The notes: generated by a model not told the origin, from the letters alone. Numbered from the stretch's first letter, positions 8,471 through 18,169 are shown. The stretch is 64,000 bases of DNA from Thalassolituus sp. UBA674 (GCA_002298335.1 DBNK01000003.1:250170-314169), one strand, 5' to 3'. Numbers and translations are program-made.

Positions 8471-8502
8471 AAAATCAGGCGGAGGTTTCAGGTCCGCCTG
8501 AT
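8471..8502 (-). terminator. dapD terminator
   Basis: On the minus strand ATCAGGCGGA pairs with TCCGCCTGAT (plus positions 8474-8483 and 8493-8502), a 10-bp perfect stem with a 9-nt loop, followed by TTTCTTCTT. It begins 8 bases after the dapD stop. Confidence 0.85.
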
Positions 8503-8510
8503 GGGCACAC

Positions 8511-9545
8511 TCAGTTGTTGGCGTGCAGTTCTTCATTCAGCGCAATGGCGCTTTTGTTGGTCAGACACTTAACAGTACCGCTGATGGAGTCGCGGATGAA
8601 CAGCAGGTCAGACTTACCGGCCAGATCACGGCCTTTCACGGTTTCGACCAGCTCTTTGTTCTCATCCAGTACCTGAATTTTGGTACCGGCGGTGATGTAC
8701 AGACCGGCTTCGACGGTGCAGCGGTCACCCAGCGGGATACCCACACCGGCGTTAGCACCGATCAGACACTGTTCACCAACGGCAATGATGATGTTACCGC
8801 CACCGGACAGGGTGCCCATGGTGGAGCAGCCACCGCCCAGATCTGAACCATTACCAACGACCACACCGGCTGAGATGCGGCCTTCGATCATGGAAGAGCC
8901 CAGAGTACCGGCGTTAAAGTTGACGAAACCTTCGTGCATGATGGTGGTGCCTTCTCCCAGGTACGCACCCAGACGTACACGGGAGGTATCGGCGATGCGT
9001 ACACCGGTCGGCACCACGTAGTCGGTCATACGCGGGAATTTATCGACGCTGTTGACGCTCAGGATCTCGCCTTTGACGTGGGCTTTCAGCTGGGCTTCCG
9101 GCAGTTCGTTGATGTCGATGGCGCCTTTGTTGGTCCAGGCAACGTTCGGCAGCAGGGCAAAGATACCGGTCAGGTTGATGCCGTGTGGTTTCACCAGACG
9201 GTGCGACAGCAGGTGCAGCTTGAGGTACACCTCCGGCGTGCTGGTGGACGTGGTGTCTTCTTCAAGAATGGTTACCACCAGTTTGCGGTGCATCTCGGCC
9301 TGACCCAGCTCGCGGGCGACGGCAGCCTGTGCCGGATCGGCGGCTTCCAGCGCGTCCTGAAAGGTGTGCATCAGGGCAATGTTCAGGCTCAGTGCCTGAT
9401 TACCACCAACGTAGCCCAGAGTTTCACGCACGGCGTTGAGGAGTTCGTCCGACGGGTTGATCACCGGCTTCGGATAATAAACCTCCAGCCACTCACCTTT
9501 TTTGTTCTGGGTTCCGACCCCGATGGCCAGTGCAAATGTGCTCAT
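8511..9545 (-). CDS. dapD: 2,3,4,5-tetrahydropyridine-2,6-dicarboxylate N-succinyltransferase
   Basis: Transfers succinyl from succinyl-CoA to tetrahydrodipicolinate in the lysine/meso-diaminopimelate pathway. The 344-aa product is the long DapD type. The N-terminal domain (MSTFALAIGVGTQNKKGEWL) is followed by a left-handed beta-helix with hexapeptide repeats such as VRLGAYLGEGTTIMHEGFVN, GGGCSTMGTLSGGG and CLIGANAGVGIPLGD. The ATG at 9545 is preceded by GAGGAA; the longer upstream reading frame is not needed. Gene order with the ArsC-like gene just upstream on the same strand (40 bases) is common in gammaproteobacteria and suggests one operon. Confidence 0.96.
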   Translation of the reverse strand: MSTFALAIGVGTQNKKGEWLEVYYPKPVINPSDELLNAVRETLGYVGGNQALSLNIALMHTFQDALEAADPAQAAVARELGQAEMHRKLVVTILEEDTTSTSTPEVYLKLHLLSHRLVKPHGINLTGIFALLPNVAWTNKGAIDINELPEAQLKAHVKGEILSVNSVDKFPRMTDYVVPTGVRIADTSRVRLGAYLGEGTTIMHEGFVNFNAGTLGSSMIEGRISAGVVVGNGSDLGGGCSTMGTLSGGGNIIIAVGEQCLIGANAGVGIPLGDRCTVEAGLYITAGTKIQVLDENKELVETVKGRDLAGKSDLLFIRDSISGTVKCLTNKSAIALNEELHANN

Positions 9546-9585
9546 GCGTGTTCCTCGTGTTGTCTGCTCAGGTATGTCCCGTGCG

Positions 9586-9930
9586 TTATTTGAAGCGTGC
9601 TGTGTAGTCGTCGGCACTGAAGCCGAGGACAATCTCACTGCCGGTATCCAGCAGCGGGCGTTTTATGATGGATGGGTTGTCGAGTATGACCGCACGGGCG
9701 CCTGAAGAATCCATGGCATCGCGCACGGATTCATCCAGTTTGCGCCAGGTCGTGCCACGGCGGTTGATGATCTGTTCCCAGCCCGGAGCTTTGAGCCAGT
9801 GATCAAGCTGATCCGCGGGTACACCCTGCTTTTTATAATCGTGGAACTGATATTCCACTCCGGCGTCGTCGAGCCAGCGCAGGGCTTTCTTCATGGTGTC
9901 GCAATTTTTGATGCCGTAAACAGTGATCAC
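9586..9930 (-). CDS. ArsC/Spx-family reductase-like protein (YffB type)
   Basis: A 114-aa thioredoxin-fold protein starting with GTG at 9930, preceded by AAGGGA. It opens TVYGIKNCDTMKKALRWLDD: the single Cys in NCDT matches the ArsC-family active site. It keeps the family's NRRGTTWRKLD and the conserved Arg in NPSIIKRPLL. YffB-type members sit next to dap genes and are thought to be glutathione-dependent thiol reductases; arsenate is probably not the natural substrate. Forty bases separate it from dapD, likely one operon. Confidence 0.88.
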   Translation of the reverse strand: MITVYGIKNCDTMKKALRWLDDAGVEYQFHDYKKQGVPADQLDHWLKAPGWEQIINRRGTTWRKLDESVRDAMDSSGARAVILDNPSIIKRPLLDTGSEIVLGFSADDYTARFK

Positions 9931-10051
9931 GTCGGTCCCTTGGCAGTCATGAATTTTGGCGGGCAAGGATACCAGATCAGGGCAGTGGGGTGGAGTCTCA
10001 GGGTGATTCCTGTACAATCCCGCGCCTGATGTACTCTGGAGTCGCTTCAAC

Positions 10052-10579
10052 ATGCTCTCGCAAATTATCAAGTCGGTGATCAAGCGCAACGAACCGGCAA
10101 CCATTTCTGATCCGTTCGGTTATTCCTCGATGAAAGGCCGGGTCTGGCCTCATGTGATTGATTACAACCTGCACATGAATAACGCCAAGTACCTGACCGT
10201 ACTGGAAAAAGCCCGCTGGGCGCATTTCCGTGAACTGGGCTGGTTCAAGAAGATGCTGGATAACCGCATCAATATTGTCATCGGTTCGCTGGAGCTGACC
10301 TTCATCCGTGAGCTTGGTTTCCTGCAGGCCTACGACATCCAGACTCATATCCTCACGTGGGATGAGAAGTATCTGTACTTTGAACAGAAGATCTTCGTCA
10401 AAGGCAAACTGCACGGTCATGCGCTGTTCAAGTTCGCCGGTATCCGCAAAGGTAAGCGGGTGATGATGCCGGAAATGTGTGATGCCCTGGGTGTTGATTA
10501 CGCTGCTGCACCGCGTTGTCCGGAAATTGATCACTGGAACGCCATGTCCCAGACCAAACGCGAAAGCGCTTCTTCCTGA
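10052..10579 (+). CDS. Acyl-CoA thioesterase, THEM6/YbgC-like hotdog fold
   Basis: A 175-aa protein with the hotdog-fold signature YNLHMNNAKYLTVLEKARW at about residues 44-63, where the usual D-x-N-H-M-NN motif marks 4HBT/THEM6 proteins. The segment GSLELTFIRELGF follows the same family layout. Such proteins hydrolyse acyl-CoA thioesters; the exact substrate is not predictable. It is divergent from the ArsC-like gene, and a terminator follows directly. Confidence 0.82.
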   Translation: MLSQIIKSVIKRNEPATISDPFGYSSMKGRVWPHVIDYNLHMNNAKYLTVLEKARWAHFRELGWFKKMLDNRINIVIGSLELTFIRELGFLQAYDIQTHILTWDEKYLYFEQKIFVKGKLHGHALFKFAGIRKGKRVMMPEMCDALGVDYAAAPRCPEIDHWNAMSQTKRESASS

Positions 10580-10587
10580 TCTGCCGG

Positions 10588-10618
10588 GGTGGCAGGTGGT
10601 CCGCCTGTCACCTTTTGT
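10588..10618 (+). terminator. Terminator after the thioesterase gene
   Basis: GGTGGCAGG (10588-10596) pairs with CCTGTCACC (10604-10612), with one G-U pair, followed by TTTTGTCC. It begins 9 bases past the stop codon. Confidence 0.7.
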
Positions 10619-10762
10619 CCTTCTGCGACAGTTCTTACGCTGGATTCCTCTCTCAACTGACACTCATGTAAAGACCGCTGCGCCTGCTGGCGAAGGCTGT
10701 CCCCACGGCTATTCTTAACAGTCTGTCACCAGTCAATCTGTTGCCCGTTCAAGGAGGACGTC

Positions 10763-12754
10763 ATGGGTTTTCTCAACAGTCTGGGAATCCGCGCCAAGTT
10801 ACTGCTGCTGGTTTTACCCCCCCTGTTTGTCATGCTTGCGTTTGGCCTGCTGTCGTTCCGCAGTGATTACAGTAATGTTCAGGCCACTGAGCAAGTCAGT
10901 GTATTGATCCGGCTGACCCAGCTGAACAGTGCCTTAGCGCATGAGATGCAGAAAGAACGCGGCATGTCGGCCGGATACTTGGGGTCATCCGGCGCGAAAT
11001 TCGCCGCAGAGCTGCCGCAACAGAGAAAGCTCACGGATGACCTGCTGACGCGCTGGCAGGCATACACCTCGAGCGAAGATTTCAGCCTGTTTCCCAAAGT
11101 TGCGACTATGAATAAGGTCTCCGGGGAAGCTCTGGCGCGCATTCAGCAGATCCGCAGTGGGGTTACGGATTTGTCTTTACCGCTTGGTGACGTACTGAAG
11201 TATTACTCAGGTACCATTGGTGGGCTGCTGGTTGTTCCGTCTCTGGCCTCCGGGTACACCAGAGATCCGGATACCGTGCATAAACTGCTGGCCTATTATT
11301 CGTTTCTGCAGGGTAAAGAACGTGCGGGTATTGAGCGCGCGGTGATGTCCAACGTCTTTGCCCGGGATGCCTTCACACCGGAACTCTTTGCCCGTTTCCT
11401 GCAACTGGTGTCTGAGCAGAATGCCTACCTGAGTTCATTCGGCGAGTTTGCCGATGATGACCGGCGGGCACTTTACGAGGCATTCCTTAACAGCCCGCAG
11501 AACAAAACGGTCCAGCAGATGCGCGATATTGCCATTCAGAAATCTGTCTCCGGTGGCTTTGGCGTTGCCGCAGAAGACTGGTTCAATGCCGCAACTGCAC
11601 GGATTAACGCTCTGAAAGATCTGGAAGAAAAAATCAGCGGCTCGCTGGGAGAACTGACCGAACGGGTTAACCGTCAGGCGCAGCATGCTTCGACCATGAC
11701 GTTGATGCTGCTGATCGCCATGCTGGTGGCTGCACCGTTGTTGTTGCTGACCATCATGCGTGGGATGCTGAAACAGATCCGCCAGCTGGTGCAAGGTATC
11801 CGCCGGGCATCGCGCAGTCTTGATCTGCAACAGGCGGTAGCGGTTTTCAGCAAGGATGAACTGGGCTCTGCCGCGGAAGACTTCAATCAGATGCAGACCC
11901 GGCTGCGTGGCATAGTGATGCTGATTGACGAGAGTGCGCAGAAGCTGCGTGTATCCTCCGATGACAGCGATGATGCCATCCGGGCCTGTTCATCGAATAT
12001 GGCCAGCCAGCAGAAAGAAGCGGCATCTGCCGTTGGCTTTGTGGCTGAGATGGACAGTGCCACCCGCACCATGTCACAGAACATTGGCACGGTGGCGTCG
12101 AACGCAGAACAGGCCGCAGGTATTACCCAGCAGAGTGCCGGTATTGTGCGCAACAACGTCACCTGTATCAGCTCACTCAATGACTCGATGAGTTCAGTTG
12201 CGGATGTGATCAAGCAGCTGTACGACAGCAGTGAATCCATCGGCAGCGTTCTGGGTGTGATCAAATCCATTGCTGAACAGACCAACCTGCTGGCGCTGAA
12301 TGCCGCCATTGAGGCCGCCCGGGCCGGGGAACAGGGACGTGGGTTTGCTGTGGTGGCTGATGAGGTGCGTACACTGGCGCAGAAGACTCAGTCTTCAACC
12401 TCGGAGATTGAAGCCATTATCAGTCAGTTCCAGAAAGACAGCCGTAAAGCCTACGACACCATGGAAGGTTCCAAGTCATCCGTGGCCGAGGCTGTCAGTC
12501 TGGCCGACAGCCTCAGTCACGAGCTGTCACTGATTCTGGATGCGGTACAGCAGATCCGTGACCGTACCGGTCAGGTCAGCAGCATTGCGGTACAGCAGGA
12601 AAAAACCAGTAAAAAGGTGTCTGACAGCATCCGCGAGATCAATACGCTGGCGGAATGTACGGCCACCACAGGTAACCGCATTATGGAAAGCGTCAAGGCG
12701 CAGGGCCAAATGGCCTCTGACCTGGCTGGACAGGCGCGTCAGTTTATTCTCTGA
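10763..12754 (+). CDS. Methyl-accepting chemotaxis protein with NIT sensor domain
   Basis: A 663-aa transmembrane chemoreceptor. TM1 is at about residues 12-30 and TM2 at about 310-333. The periplasmic region between them (HEMQKERGMSAGYLGSSG) matches the nitrate/nitrite-sensing NIT domain. A HAMP segment follows. The cytoplasmic signalling tip contains IAEQTNLLALNAAIEAARAG and GFAVVADEVRTLAQ, the conserved CheA/CheW contact region. An AGGAGG site precedes the ATG. No che genes are adjacent, so it is an orphan receptor. The ligand is inferred from the domain only. It converges with the symporter gene 9 bases away. Confidence 0.93.
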   Translation: MGFLNSLGIRAKLLLLVLPPLFVMLAFGLLSFRSDYSNVQATEQVSVLIRLTQLNSALAHEMQKERGMSAGYLGSSGAKFAAELPQQRKLTDDLLTRWQAYTSSEDFSLFPKVATMNKVSGEALARIQQIRSGVTDLSLPLGDVLKYYSGTIGGLLVVPSLASGYTRDPDTVHKLLAYYSFLQGKERAGIERAVMSNVFARDAFTPELFARFLQLVSEQNAYLSSFGEFADDDRRALYEAFLNSPQNKTVQQMRDIAIQKSVSGGFGVAAEDWFNAATARINALKDLEEKISGSLGELTERVNRQAQHASTMTLMLLIAMLVAAPLLLLTIMRGMLKQIRQLVQGIRRASRSLDLQQAVAVFSKDELGSAAEDFNQMQTRLRGIVMLIDESAQKLRVSSDDSDDAIRACSSNMASQQKEAASAVGFVAEMDSATRTMSQNIGTVASNAEQAAGITQQSAGIVRNNVTCISSLNDSMSSVADVIKQLYDSSESIGSVLGVIKSIAEQTNLLALNAAIEAARAGEQGRGFAVVADEVRTLAQKTQSSTSEIEAIISQFQKDSRKAYDTMEGSKSSVAEAVSLADSLSHELSLILDAVQQIRDRTGQVSSIAVQQEKTSKKVSDSIREINTLAECTATTGNRIMESVKAQGQMASDLAGQARQFIL

Positions 12755-12763
12755 CCGTCTGGC

Positions 12764-13636
12764 TCAGGCAACCTGAGCATGGAGGGGCCGCCGTCTGACC
12801 CACAGGGTGAATGCGGTGGCCGTGACAAACATCAGCAGGCTGTAAACCGAGGGTGCAACCGCCATTTCCGGGCTTTGCAGAATACCTGTGGTGACCAGCA
12901 GCGCCAGAGTTCCGTTCTGCAGGCCCACCTCCAGGCTGATGGTACGGGCCTGATCTTCATGGTGCAGCAGCCAGCGCCCTGCCAGATAACCCAATGCCAT
13001 GGTGGTGAGGTTCAGCACCAGGGTGGCGGGTCCCGCCAGAACCACAAAATCGAGCAGGCGGCTGCCGAGATTCACGCAGATCGCCACGATCAGCAGTGCC
13101 AGCACCAGACTGGAAAAACGTGAGACCCACACCTCGGATGCCTGAGCAAACGCCGCCCATTTTGCCCGGATCAGCATGCCCACGATAACTGGCAGCACCG
13201 CCACCACAATCAGCGTAATCCAGGTTTTGACTACCGGCAGCGCCATGGTCGATTCATCGCCCATGTACCAGCCCATGGCCAGCGCACCGAGTAGGGGAAT
13301 TGAAAAGGGGGCTATAAAGCCGTTCACCGCTGTCAGCGAAACCGACAAGCCGACATCGCCCCGGGCCAGCAGAGTATAGAGGTTTGAGGTGGTGCCTCCC
13401 GGACACAGGGCCAGAATAAACAGCCCCATGGCCACCGGGCCACTCAATCCGGCCAGCGCAATCACCGCCACGGCAATCAGTGGCAACAGCAGTAACTGGC
13501 AGGCAGCACCCAGCAGAAAGGCTTTGGGCTGAGCGATCACACGGCGGAAGTCAGCCAGCGTCAGCCCCATGCCGACACCGGTCATGATCAGAATCAGGGC
13601 CAGCGGCAGGCCGACCTGAGTAAGCAGTTGAAACAT
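12764..13636 (-). CDS. Bile acid:sodium symporter family transporter
   Basis: A 290-aa inner-membrane protein of the SBF/BASS family with about nine to ten helices. The family motif GLFILALCPGGTTSNLYTLLARGDV, here read in parts as LCPGGTTSN and LYTLLARGD, lies in the first half with the conserved sodium-site residues. Related bacterial members move organic anions such as pantoate or bile-acid-like compounds with sodium. The substrate cannot be predicted. It lies on the minus strand after sufT, 71 bases apart. Confidence 0.9.
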   Translation of the reverse strand: MFQLLTQVGLPLALILIMTGVGMGLTLADFRRVIAQPKAFLLGAACQLLLLPLIAVAVIALAGLSGPVAMGLFILALCPGGTTSNLYTLLARGDVGLSVSLTAVNGFIAPFSIPLLGALAMGWYMGDESTMALPVVKTWITLIVVAVLPVIVGMLIRAKWAAFAQASEVWVSRFSSLVLALLIVAICVNLGSRLLDFVVLAGPATLVLNLTTMALGYLAGRWLLHHEDQARTISLEVGLQNGTLALLVTTGILQSPEMAVAPSVYSLLMFVTATAFTLWVRRRPLHAQVA

Positions 13637-13707
13637 GGATTGTCCCTATGTTTTTTATTTTTTCCGGGTTGGCAGAACGTCTGCCGGTTATCTGCTGTGC
13701 GTTCAGA

Positions 13708-14241
13708 TCAGAAAAACAGACCCGCTTCGAGCTGGGCTTCTTCGGTCATCATGTCGCGCGACCAGGGTGGATCAAACACCAGCTCAACCTCAACGGTGGA
13801 GACATTCGGTACTTTGGCCACCCGGTATTTAACGTCTGAAATCAGTACCGGGCCCATGCCACAGGTCGGCGCGGTGAGCGTCATGCGGATACACACTTTA
13901 CTGCCATCAATACCGATGCCGTAAATCAGCCCCAGGTCGAGCAGGTTGATGGGGATTTCCGGATCAAAGATGGTCTTCAGCGCCTGCCGGACCTGCTCTT
14001 CACGCACCACACCATCAGCGTGCGCTTCAAACTCAATGGTCTCGGCTTCCAGACCCAGTGCCGCAGCGTCGGTGCCATCTACCCGCATCATATTGCCGTT
14101 GACCGTGACCGTGTAGTTACCACCCAGCGCCTGATTGATGGTGACAAAGGTACCGGCACTGATGACCGTAGGAGTACCGGAGGGCACCATGCGGGCAGGG
14201 CAGTTGTCGTGGGCAACGACCATACGTCTTTCTGCGGACAT
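13708..14241 (-). CDS. sufT: Fe-S cluster assembly protein SufT
   Basis: A 177-aa protein. The C-terminal MIP18/DUF59 domain (from about residue 95) has FDPEIPINLLDLGLIYGI and the conserved TLTAPTCGMGP with its reactive Cys. SufT proteins help mature iron-sulfur proteins. The N-terminal half belongs to the SufT-specific region. ATG at 14241 is preferred over the upstream in-frame start because the family begins there. No suf genes surround it, which is common for stand-alone sufT. Confidence 0.9.
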   Translation of the reverse strand: MSAERRMVVAHDNCPARMVPSGTPTVISAGTFVTINQALGGNYTVTVNGNMMRVDGTDAAALGLEAETIEFEAHADGVVREEQVRQALKTIFDPEIPINLLDLGLIYGIGIDGSKVCIRMTLTAPTCGMGPVLISDVKYRVAKVPNVSTVEVELVFDPPWSRDMMTEEAQLEAGLFF

Positions 14242-14446
14242 GTACTGAACCTGGGTTCCTGATAAAAGGCGCATTCTAACAGGAATGTGGCAGCAGCTTA
14301 ATAAAGCATTTCAGGCACTTCTGACGGGTTCGTTTAAAATTTGACGATTAGTCATATTTTTAGAACAGACCAACTACCCGGCCCGGGTTTAAGCCCGGAG
14401 TTCAATCGCTAGACTAAGGCCACGTGTAAAACAGGGTCTTTGTCTC

Positions 14447-15457
14447 ATGGCTAAACAGATACGGCTTGCCCTTGCGCTGGCGCTGGTAGCGCTCGGTGGC
14501 GGGTACTGGTGGTGGTACCACCAGGGAAAAGAAACCACGGATAACGCTTACATCAAGGCGGACATCGTTCCCCTGATGGCCAGTGTGGCCGGACGTGTGG
14601 ATGACATGAACGCGCCGGACAACATGCAGGTGCGGGCCGGTCAGGTACTGCTGCAGCTGGACCCGGTGGGGTATCAGGCCCAGCTGGATCAGGCCCGGGC
14701 GGAAAGCCGCCGCGCCGCGGCTGCTCTGGTTCACCTGACGGACTCCGAGACTCAGCAGCAGGCGCTGATCCGGGTTGCTGAGGCAGCGGTTGAAGCCGCC
14801 GATGCCCAGGCCCGGCGCACGCATCAGCATCTTGAGCGGCTGGAGAAACTGGCCGGGCAGCAGTATGTCTCGCAGAACGATCTGGACGATGCACGCCTCG
14901 ATGTCAGTGCCGCTGAAGCCGGACTGCGTCAGGCTCAGGCCCAGCACGCTGCGCAGCAGGCAACGCTGGTGAGCATCCGTTCGGAGCGCCCGGGGCTGGA
15001 AGCCACTCAGGCGGCGGCCGACGCCGCGGTGCGGCAGGCCGGACAACAGCTGGACTACACCCATGTGATCGCACCACGGGCGGGTACCATCACCAGCCGC
15101 ATGGTGCAGCTCGGCCAGTCGGTGACGCCGGGTCAGCGCCTGCTGAGTATCGTGACTGAACCGCTGTGGATCTACGCCAACTACAAAGAAACCCAGATTG
15201 AAGATATGCAGGTGGGTGACGCCGTGGATATTGAAGTGGATGCCTTCCCCGGAAAGATCTTCCACGGCCATGTCGACAGCTTCTTTGCCGCCACAGGTTC
15301 TGAATTCGCGCTGCTGCCGCCACAGAACGCCACGGGTAACTTCACCAAAGTTGTTCAGCGTCTGCCGGTCAAAATTGTGTTTGATGACAGTCAGGACCTC
15401 AACGGCGTCCGCGCCGGTATGTCGGTCGTGACCACTGTATTCACCCAGCATGACTGA
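14447..15457 (+). CDS. emrA: HlyD-family membrane fusion protein, EmrA-like
   Basis: Periplasmic adaptor of a tripartite drug efflux pump, 336 aa. One N-terminal transmembrane helix lies at about residues 6-22, then a lipoyl half-domain (TDNAYIKADIVPLMASVAGRV), a long Ala/Gln-rich coiled-coil hairpin (about residues 80-190), and a beta-barrel domain with APRAGTITSRMVQLGQSVTPG. The TDNAYI motif is typical of the EmrA branch. It overlaps the next gene by 8 bases, so the two are translated together. No TolC or MarR-type regulator is adjacent. Confidence 0.92.
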   Translation: MAKQIRLALALALVALGGGYWWWYHQGKETTDNAYIKADIVPLMASVAGRVDDMNAPDNMQVRAGQVLLQLDPVGYQAQLDQARAESRRAAAALVHLTDSETQQQALIRVAEAAVEAADAQARRTHQHLERLEKLAGQQYVSQNDLDDARLDVSAAEAGLRQAQAQHAAQQATLVSIRSERPGLEATQAAADAAVRQAGQQLDYTHVIAPRAGTITSRMVQLGQSVTPGQRLLSIVTEPLWIYANYKETQIEDMQVGDAVDIEVDAFPGKIFHGHVDSFFAATGSEFALLPPQNATGNFTKVVQRLPVKIVFDDSQDLNGVRAGMSVVTTVFTQHD

Positions 15458-16979
15458 TCGCATTCCGCGCGAGTGGCTGGCCATTGGCGGTGCCCTGCTG
15501 GGCGCCTTCATGGCCATTCTGGATATCCAGATCACCAACTCGTCGCTGAAGGATATTCAGGCGGCGCTCAGTGCCACGCTGGATGAATCCTCATGGATTG
15601 CCACCTCGTATCTGGTGGCGGAGATGATCGCCATCCCGCTGACCGGTTTCTTTGCCGCCTGGCTGTCGCCACGACGTTACCTGCTGTGGAACGGCGCCGG
15701 GTTTATTCTGGCCTCTCTGGCCTGTTCGTTCGCCTGGAACCTGGAATCCATGATCGTCTTCCGGGCACTGCAGGGCTTTACCGGCGGTGCGCTGATCCCG
15801 ATGGCGTTCAGCCTCATTATCACCATACTGCCAGCGGAAAAGCGCTCCATCGGTATGGCGCTGTTCGGCGTCACTGCGACCTTTGCGCCGACCATAGGCC
15901 CGACGCTGGGAGGCTGGCTGACGGAAACCTTCAGCTGGCACTACGTGTTCTACATCAACGTGGTGCCCGGTCTGCTGGTGATGTGGCTGCTGGCCGAAGG
16001 GTTGAACAAAGAAAAGGGTGACGATTCCCAGCTGAAGAAGATTGATCTGTGGGGCATGATCACCATGGCGGTGGGGCTGGGCAGCCTTGAGATCATGCTG
16101 GAAGAAGGCGCAAGGGATGACTGGTTTGAAGCGGATTACATCCGTTGGCTGGCCGTTACCGCAGCCATCACGCTGTTCCTCTTTGTGCGACGGCAGTGGA
16201 CGGCGGAATTCCCACTGGTGAATCTCAGGCTGTTCCGTGACCGGGATTTCCGTCTGTCCTGCATCGCCTATTTTATGCTCGGCGCCGGGCTGTTTGGTTC
16301 TGTGTATATGGTGCCTCTCTATCTGGCGCAGGTGCATGACTACACTGCGCTGGATATTGGTCTGGTACTCATGTGGGTCGGCTTTCCGCAGTTGCCGTTT
16401 TTCCCGCTGATTCCGCGCTTGCTGAAATACATCGACGGCAAGTATCTGGTCGCCTTCGGCTTTGCGGTGGTGGGCTTCAGTATGTTCATGAACACCCACA
16501 TGACGATCGAGTACGCCGGCAGTTATCTGATTCCCGCCTTGCTGGTGCGTGCCGTCGGGCAGCCCTTCATTATGGTGCCGCTGTCGGTGGTGTCGACGCA
16601 GAATCTCAGACCGGAAGACGTGCCTTCGGCATCGACCCTGTTCAATGTGATGCGTAACCTCGGCGGTGCTGTGGGAATCTCGATTCTGGCTACGCAGCTG
16701 AGCACCCGGGCCGACCTGCATCTGGTTGAACTGAAAGAGCGCCTGACGGAAGGCAGTCTGGCAGTGAATGAATACCTTGGTCTGCTGCAAGAACAGCTGG
16801 GGTCGCAACCGGCCGCACTGGCGCAGCTGATGCGCGAGACCAGCCGTCAGGCCATGGTGATGTCGTACAACGAAGCCTTTATGCTGCTGGGGTCCATGCT
16901 GCTGGTCGCAGCCCTCAGTTCGATGCTGATCCGTACGCCGGATGCGCCGCCACAGGGCGCAGCCGCCGGTGCACATTGA
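15450..16979 (+). CDS. emrB: DHA2-family MFS efflux transporter, EmrB-like
   Basis: A 509-aa, 14-helix drug:proton antiporter of the inner membrane, partner of the upstream EmrA-like adaptor. It carries the DHA2 hallmarks: MAILDIQITNSSLKDIQ in helix 1, FFAAWLSPRRYLLW (motif A-like), and motif C in GVTATFAPTIGPTLGGWL. The length matches EmrB. The eight-base overlap with emrA supports one operon. An inverted repeat after its stop likely ends transcription. Confidence 0.93.
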   Translation: MTDRIPREWLAIGGALLGAFMAILDIQITNSSLKDIQAALSATLDESSWIATSYLVAEMIAIPLTGFFAAWLSPRRYLLWNGAGFILASLACSFAWNLESMIVFRALQGFTGGALIPMAFSLIITILPAEKRSIGMALFGVTATFAPTIGPTLGGWLTETFSWHYVFYINVVPGLLVMWLLAEGLNKEKGDDSQLKKIDLWGMITMAVGLGSLEIMLEEGARDDWFEADYIRWLAVTAAITLFLFVRRQWTAEFPLVNLRLFRDRDFRLSCIAYFMLGAGLFGSVYMVPLYLAQVHDYTALDIGLVLMWVGFPQLPFFPLIPRLLKYIDGKYLVAFGFAVVGFSMFMNTHMTIEYAGSYLIPALLVRAVGQPFIMVPLSVVSTQNLRPEDVPSASTLFNVMRNLGGAVGISILATQLSTRADLHLVELKERLTEGSLAVNEYLGLLQEQLGSQPAALAQLMRETSRQAMVMSYNEAFMLLGSMLLVAALSSMLIRTPDAPPQGAAAGAH

Positions 16980-16992
16980 CCTGTGCTGCTTC

Positions 16993-17023
16993 TGCGGTGT
17001 GTTTTCACACCGCACTACTTTCC
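16993..17023 (+). terminator. Terminator-like hairpin after emrB
   Basis: TGCGGTGTG (16993-17001) and CACACCGCA (17006-17014) form a perfect 9-bp stem around TTTT. The trailing CTACTTTCC is only a weak U-tract, so efficiency is uncertain. Confidence 0.6.
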
Positions 17024-17194
17024 TATCCGGTTTACACTCACTTACCTTAAATCCTGATTTCTACAGGATCAGGCAATAATTACAGGCTTTTGATATAACG
17101 ATTTCTGCCTCTGTTGTGGAGAATATACCTGTGCGCTGCTGAATGCTTCATGTGCTTCAGCAGCCAGTTATGATTCACGAAACCGGAGGTTTAT

Positions 17195-18160
17195 ATGTCC
17201 ATAGGTTCAGATAATTTTTACACCAGTGAACGCGTCAACCGGGAAGCTGTGTCGTTTCCGAATCAGTATCAGATGAAGGTTGCGGGCAATCTGTTCATCC
17301 CGAAAGATCTGCAGCCGGAACAGAAAGCCGCAGCGCTTGTGATCGGCCACCCGATGGGTGCCGTCAAGGAACAGGCAGCCAATCTGTATGCCACAAAAAT
17401 GGCTGAGGCCGGTTTTGTGACCCTGTCTCTGGATCTGTCCTTCTGGGGTGAGAGTGAAGGCCGTACCCGTAATATGGTGTCACCGGATATCTACGCTGAA
17501 GATTTCAGTGCCGCGGTCGATTTCCTGCGCACCTGCGCTCAGGTCGATGGCGAGCGCATTGGCGGCATCGGTATCTGTGGCAGCGGTGGTTTTATTCTGA
17601 GTGCGGCTAAGATTGATTCCCGTCTGAAAGCGGTTGCGACCGTCAGCATGTACGACATGGGTGAAGCCACCCGCCGTGGTCTGGGCGGTTCCATCAGTAA
17701 TGAGATGCGCAAACAGATGGTCGAAGAAGCCTCATTACAGCGTGATGTTGAATTCCGTGGTGGCGAGACACGCCTGACCGGCGGTTGCCCGCACGAAGTG
17801 GATGAAAACTCACACCCGATTGCGAAAGAGTTTTATGATTTTTACCGCACGCCACGGGGTGAGTACACACCGTCAACCACCACCGCTGCCTGCACGACGC
17901 ATCCGACGCTGAGCAGCAATGTGAAGTTTCTGAACTTCTATCCGTTCAATGATCTGGCTTCCATTGCACCACGCCCGCTGCTGTTTATTGCCGGTGAAAA
18001 TGCACATTCCTATGAGTTCAGTGAGCAGGCTTATAAACAGGCAGGTCAGCCGAAAGAACTGTTGACGGTGCCGGGTGTCGGTCACGTAGATCTCTACGAT
18101 GGCGTGAATGTCATTCCCTGGGAACGGCTCACCGCGTTTTTCTCAGCTAATCTGGGCTGA
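17195..18160 (+). CDS. Alpha/beta hydrolase, DLH/YcjY-like
   Basis: A 321-aa cytosolic alpha/beta hydrolase; GGAGG precedes the ATG. The nucleophile elbow is GIGICGSGGF, that is G-x-C-G-S-G-G, so the nucleophile may be Cys or Ser depending on alignment; in dienelactone-hydrolase-like proteins Cys or Ser is used. An Asp-type acid region and the final His in VPGVGHVDLYD complete the triad. Close homologues are annotated only as putative hydrolases. A 215-base leader separates it from emrB. Confidence 0.82.
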   Translation: MSIGSDNFYTSERVNREAVSFPNQYQMKVAGNLFIPKDLQPEQKAAALVIGHPMGAVKEQAANLYATKMAEAGFVTLSLDLSFWGESEGRTRNMVSPDIYAEDFSAAVDFLRTCAQVDGERIGGIGICGSGGFILSAAKIDSRLKAVATVSMYDMGEATRRGLGGSISNEMRKQMVEEASLQRDVEFRGGETRLTGGCPHEVDENSHPIAKEFYDFYRTPRGEYTPSTTTAACTTHPTLSSNVKFLNFYPFNDLASIAPRPLLFIAGENAHSYEFSEQAYKQAGQPKELLTVPGVGHVDLYDGVNVIPWERLTAFFSANLG

Positions 18161-18169
18161 TGACCTTTC

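Noticed and set aside
14414..15538. 374-codon minus-strand frame opposite emrA
   Set aside because: Antisense to a clear HlyD-family gene; no recognisable family.
15591..17015. Long minus-strand frame opposite emrB
   Set aside because: Low-complexity His/Arg/Gln-rich translation, a typical shadow of a GC-rich coding gene.
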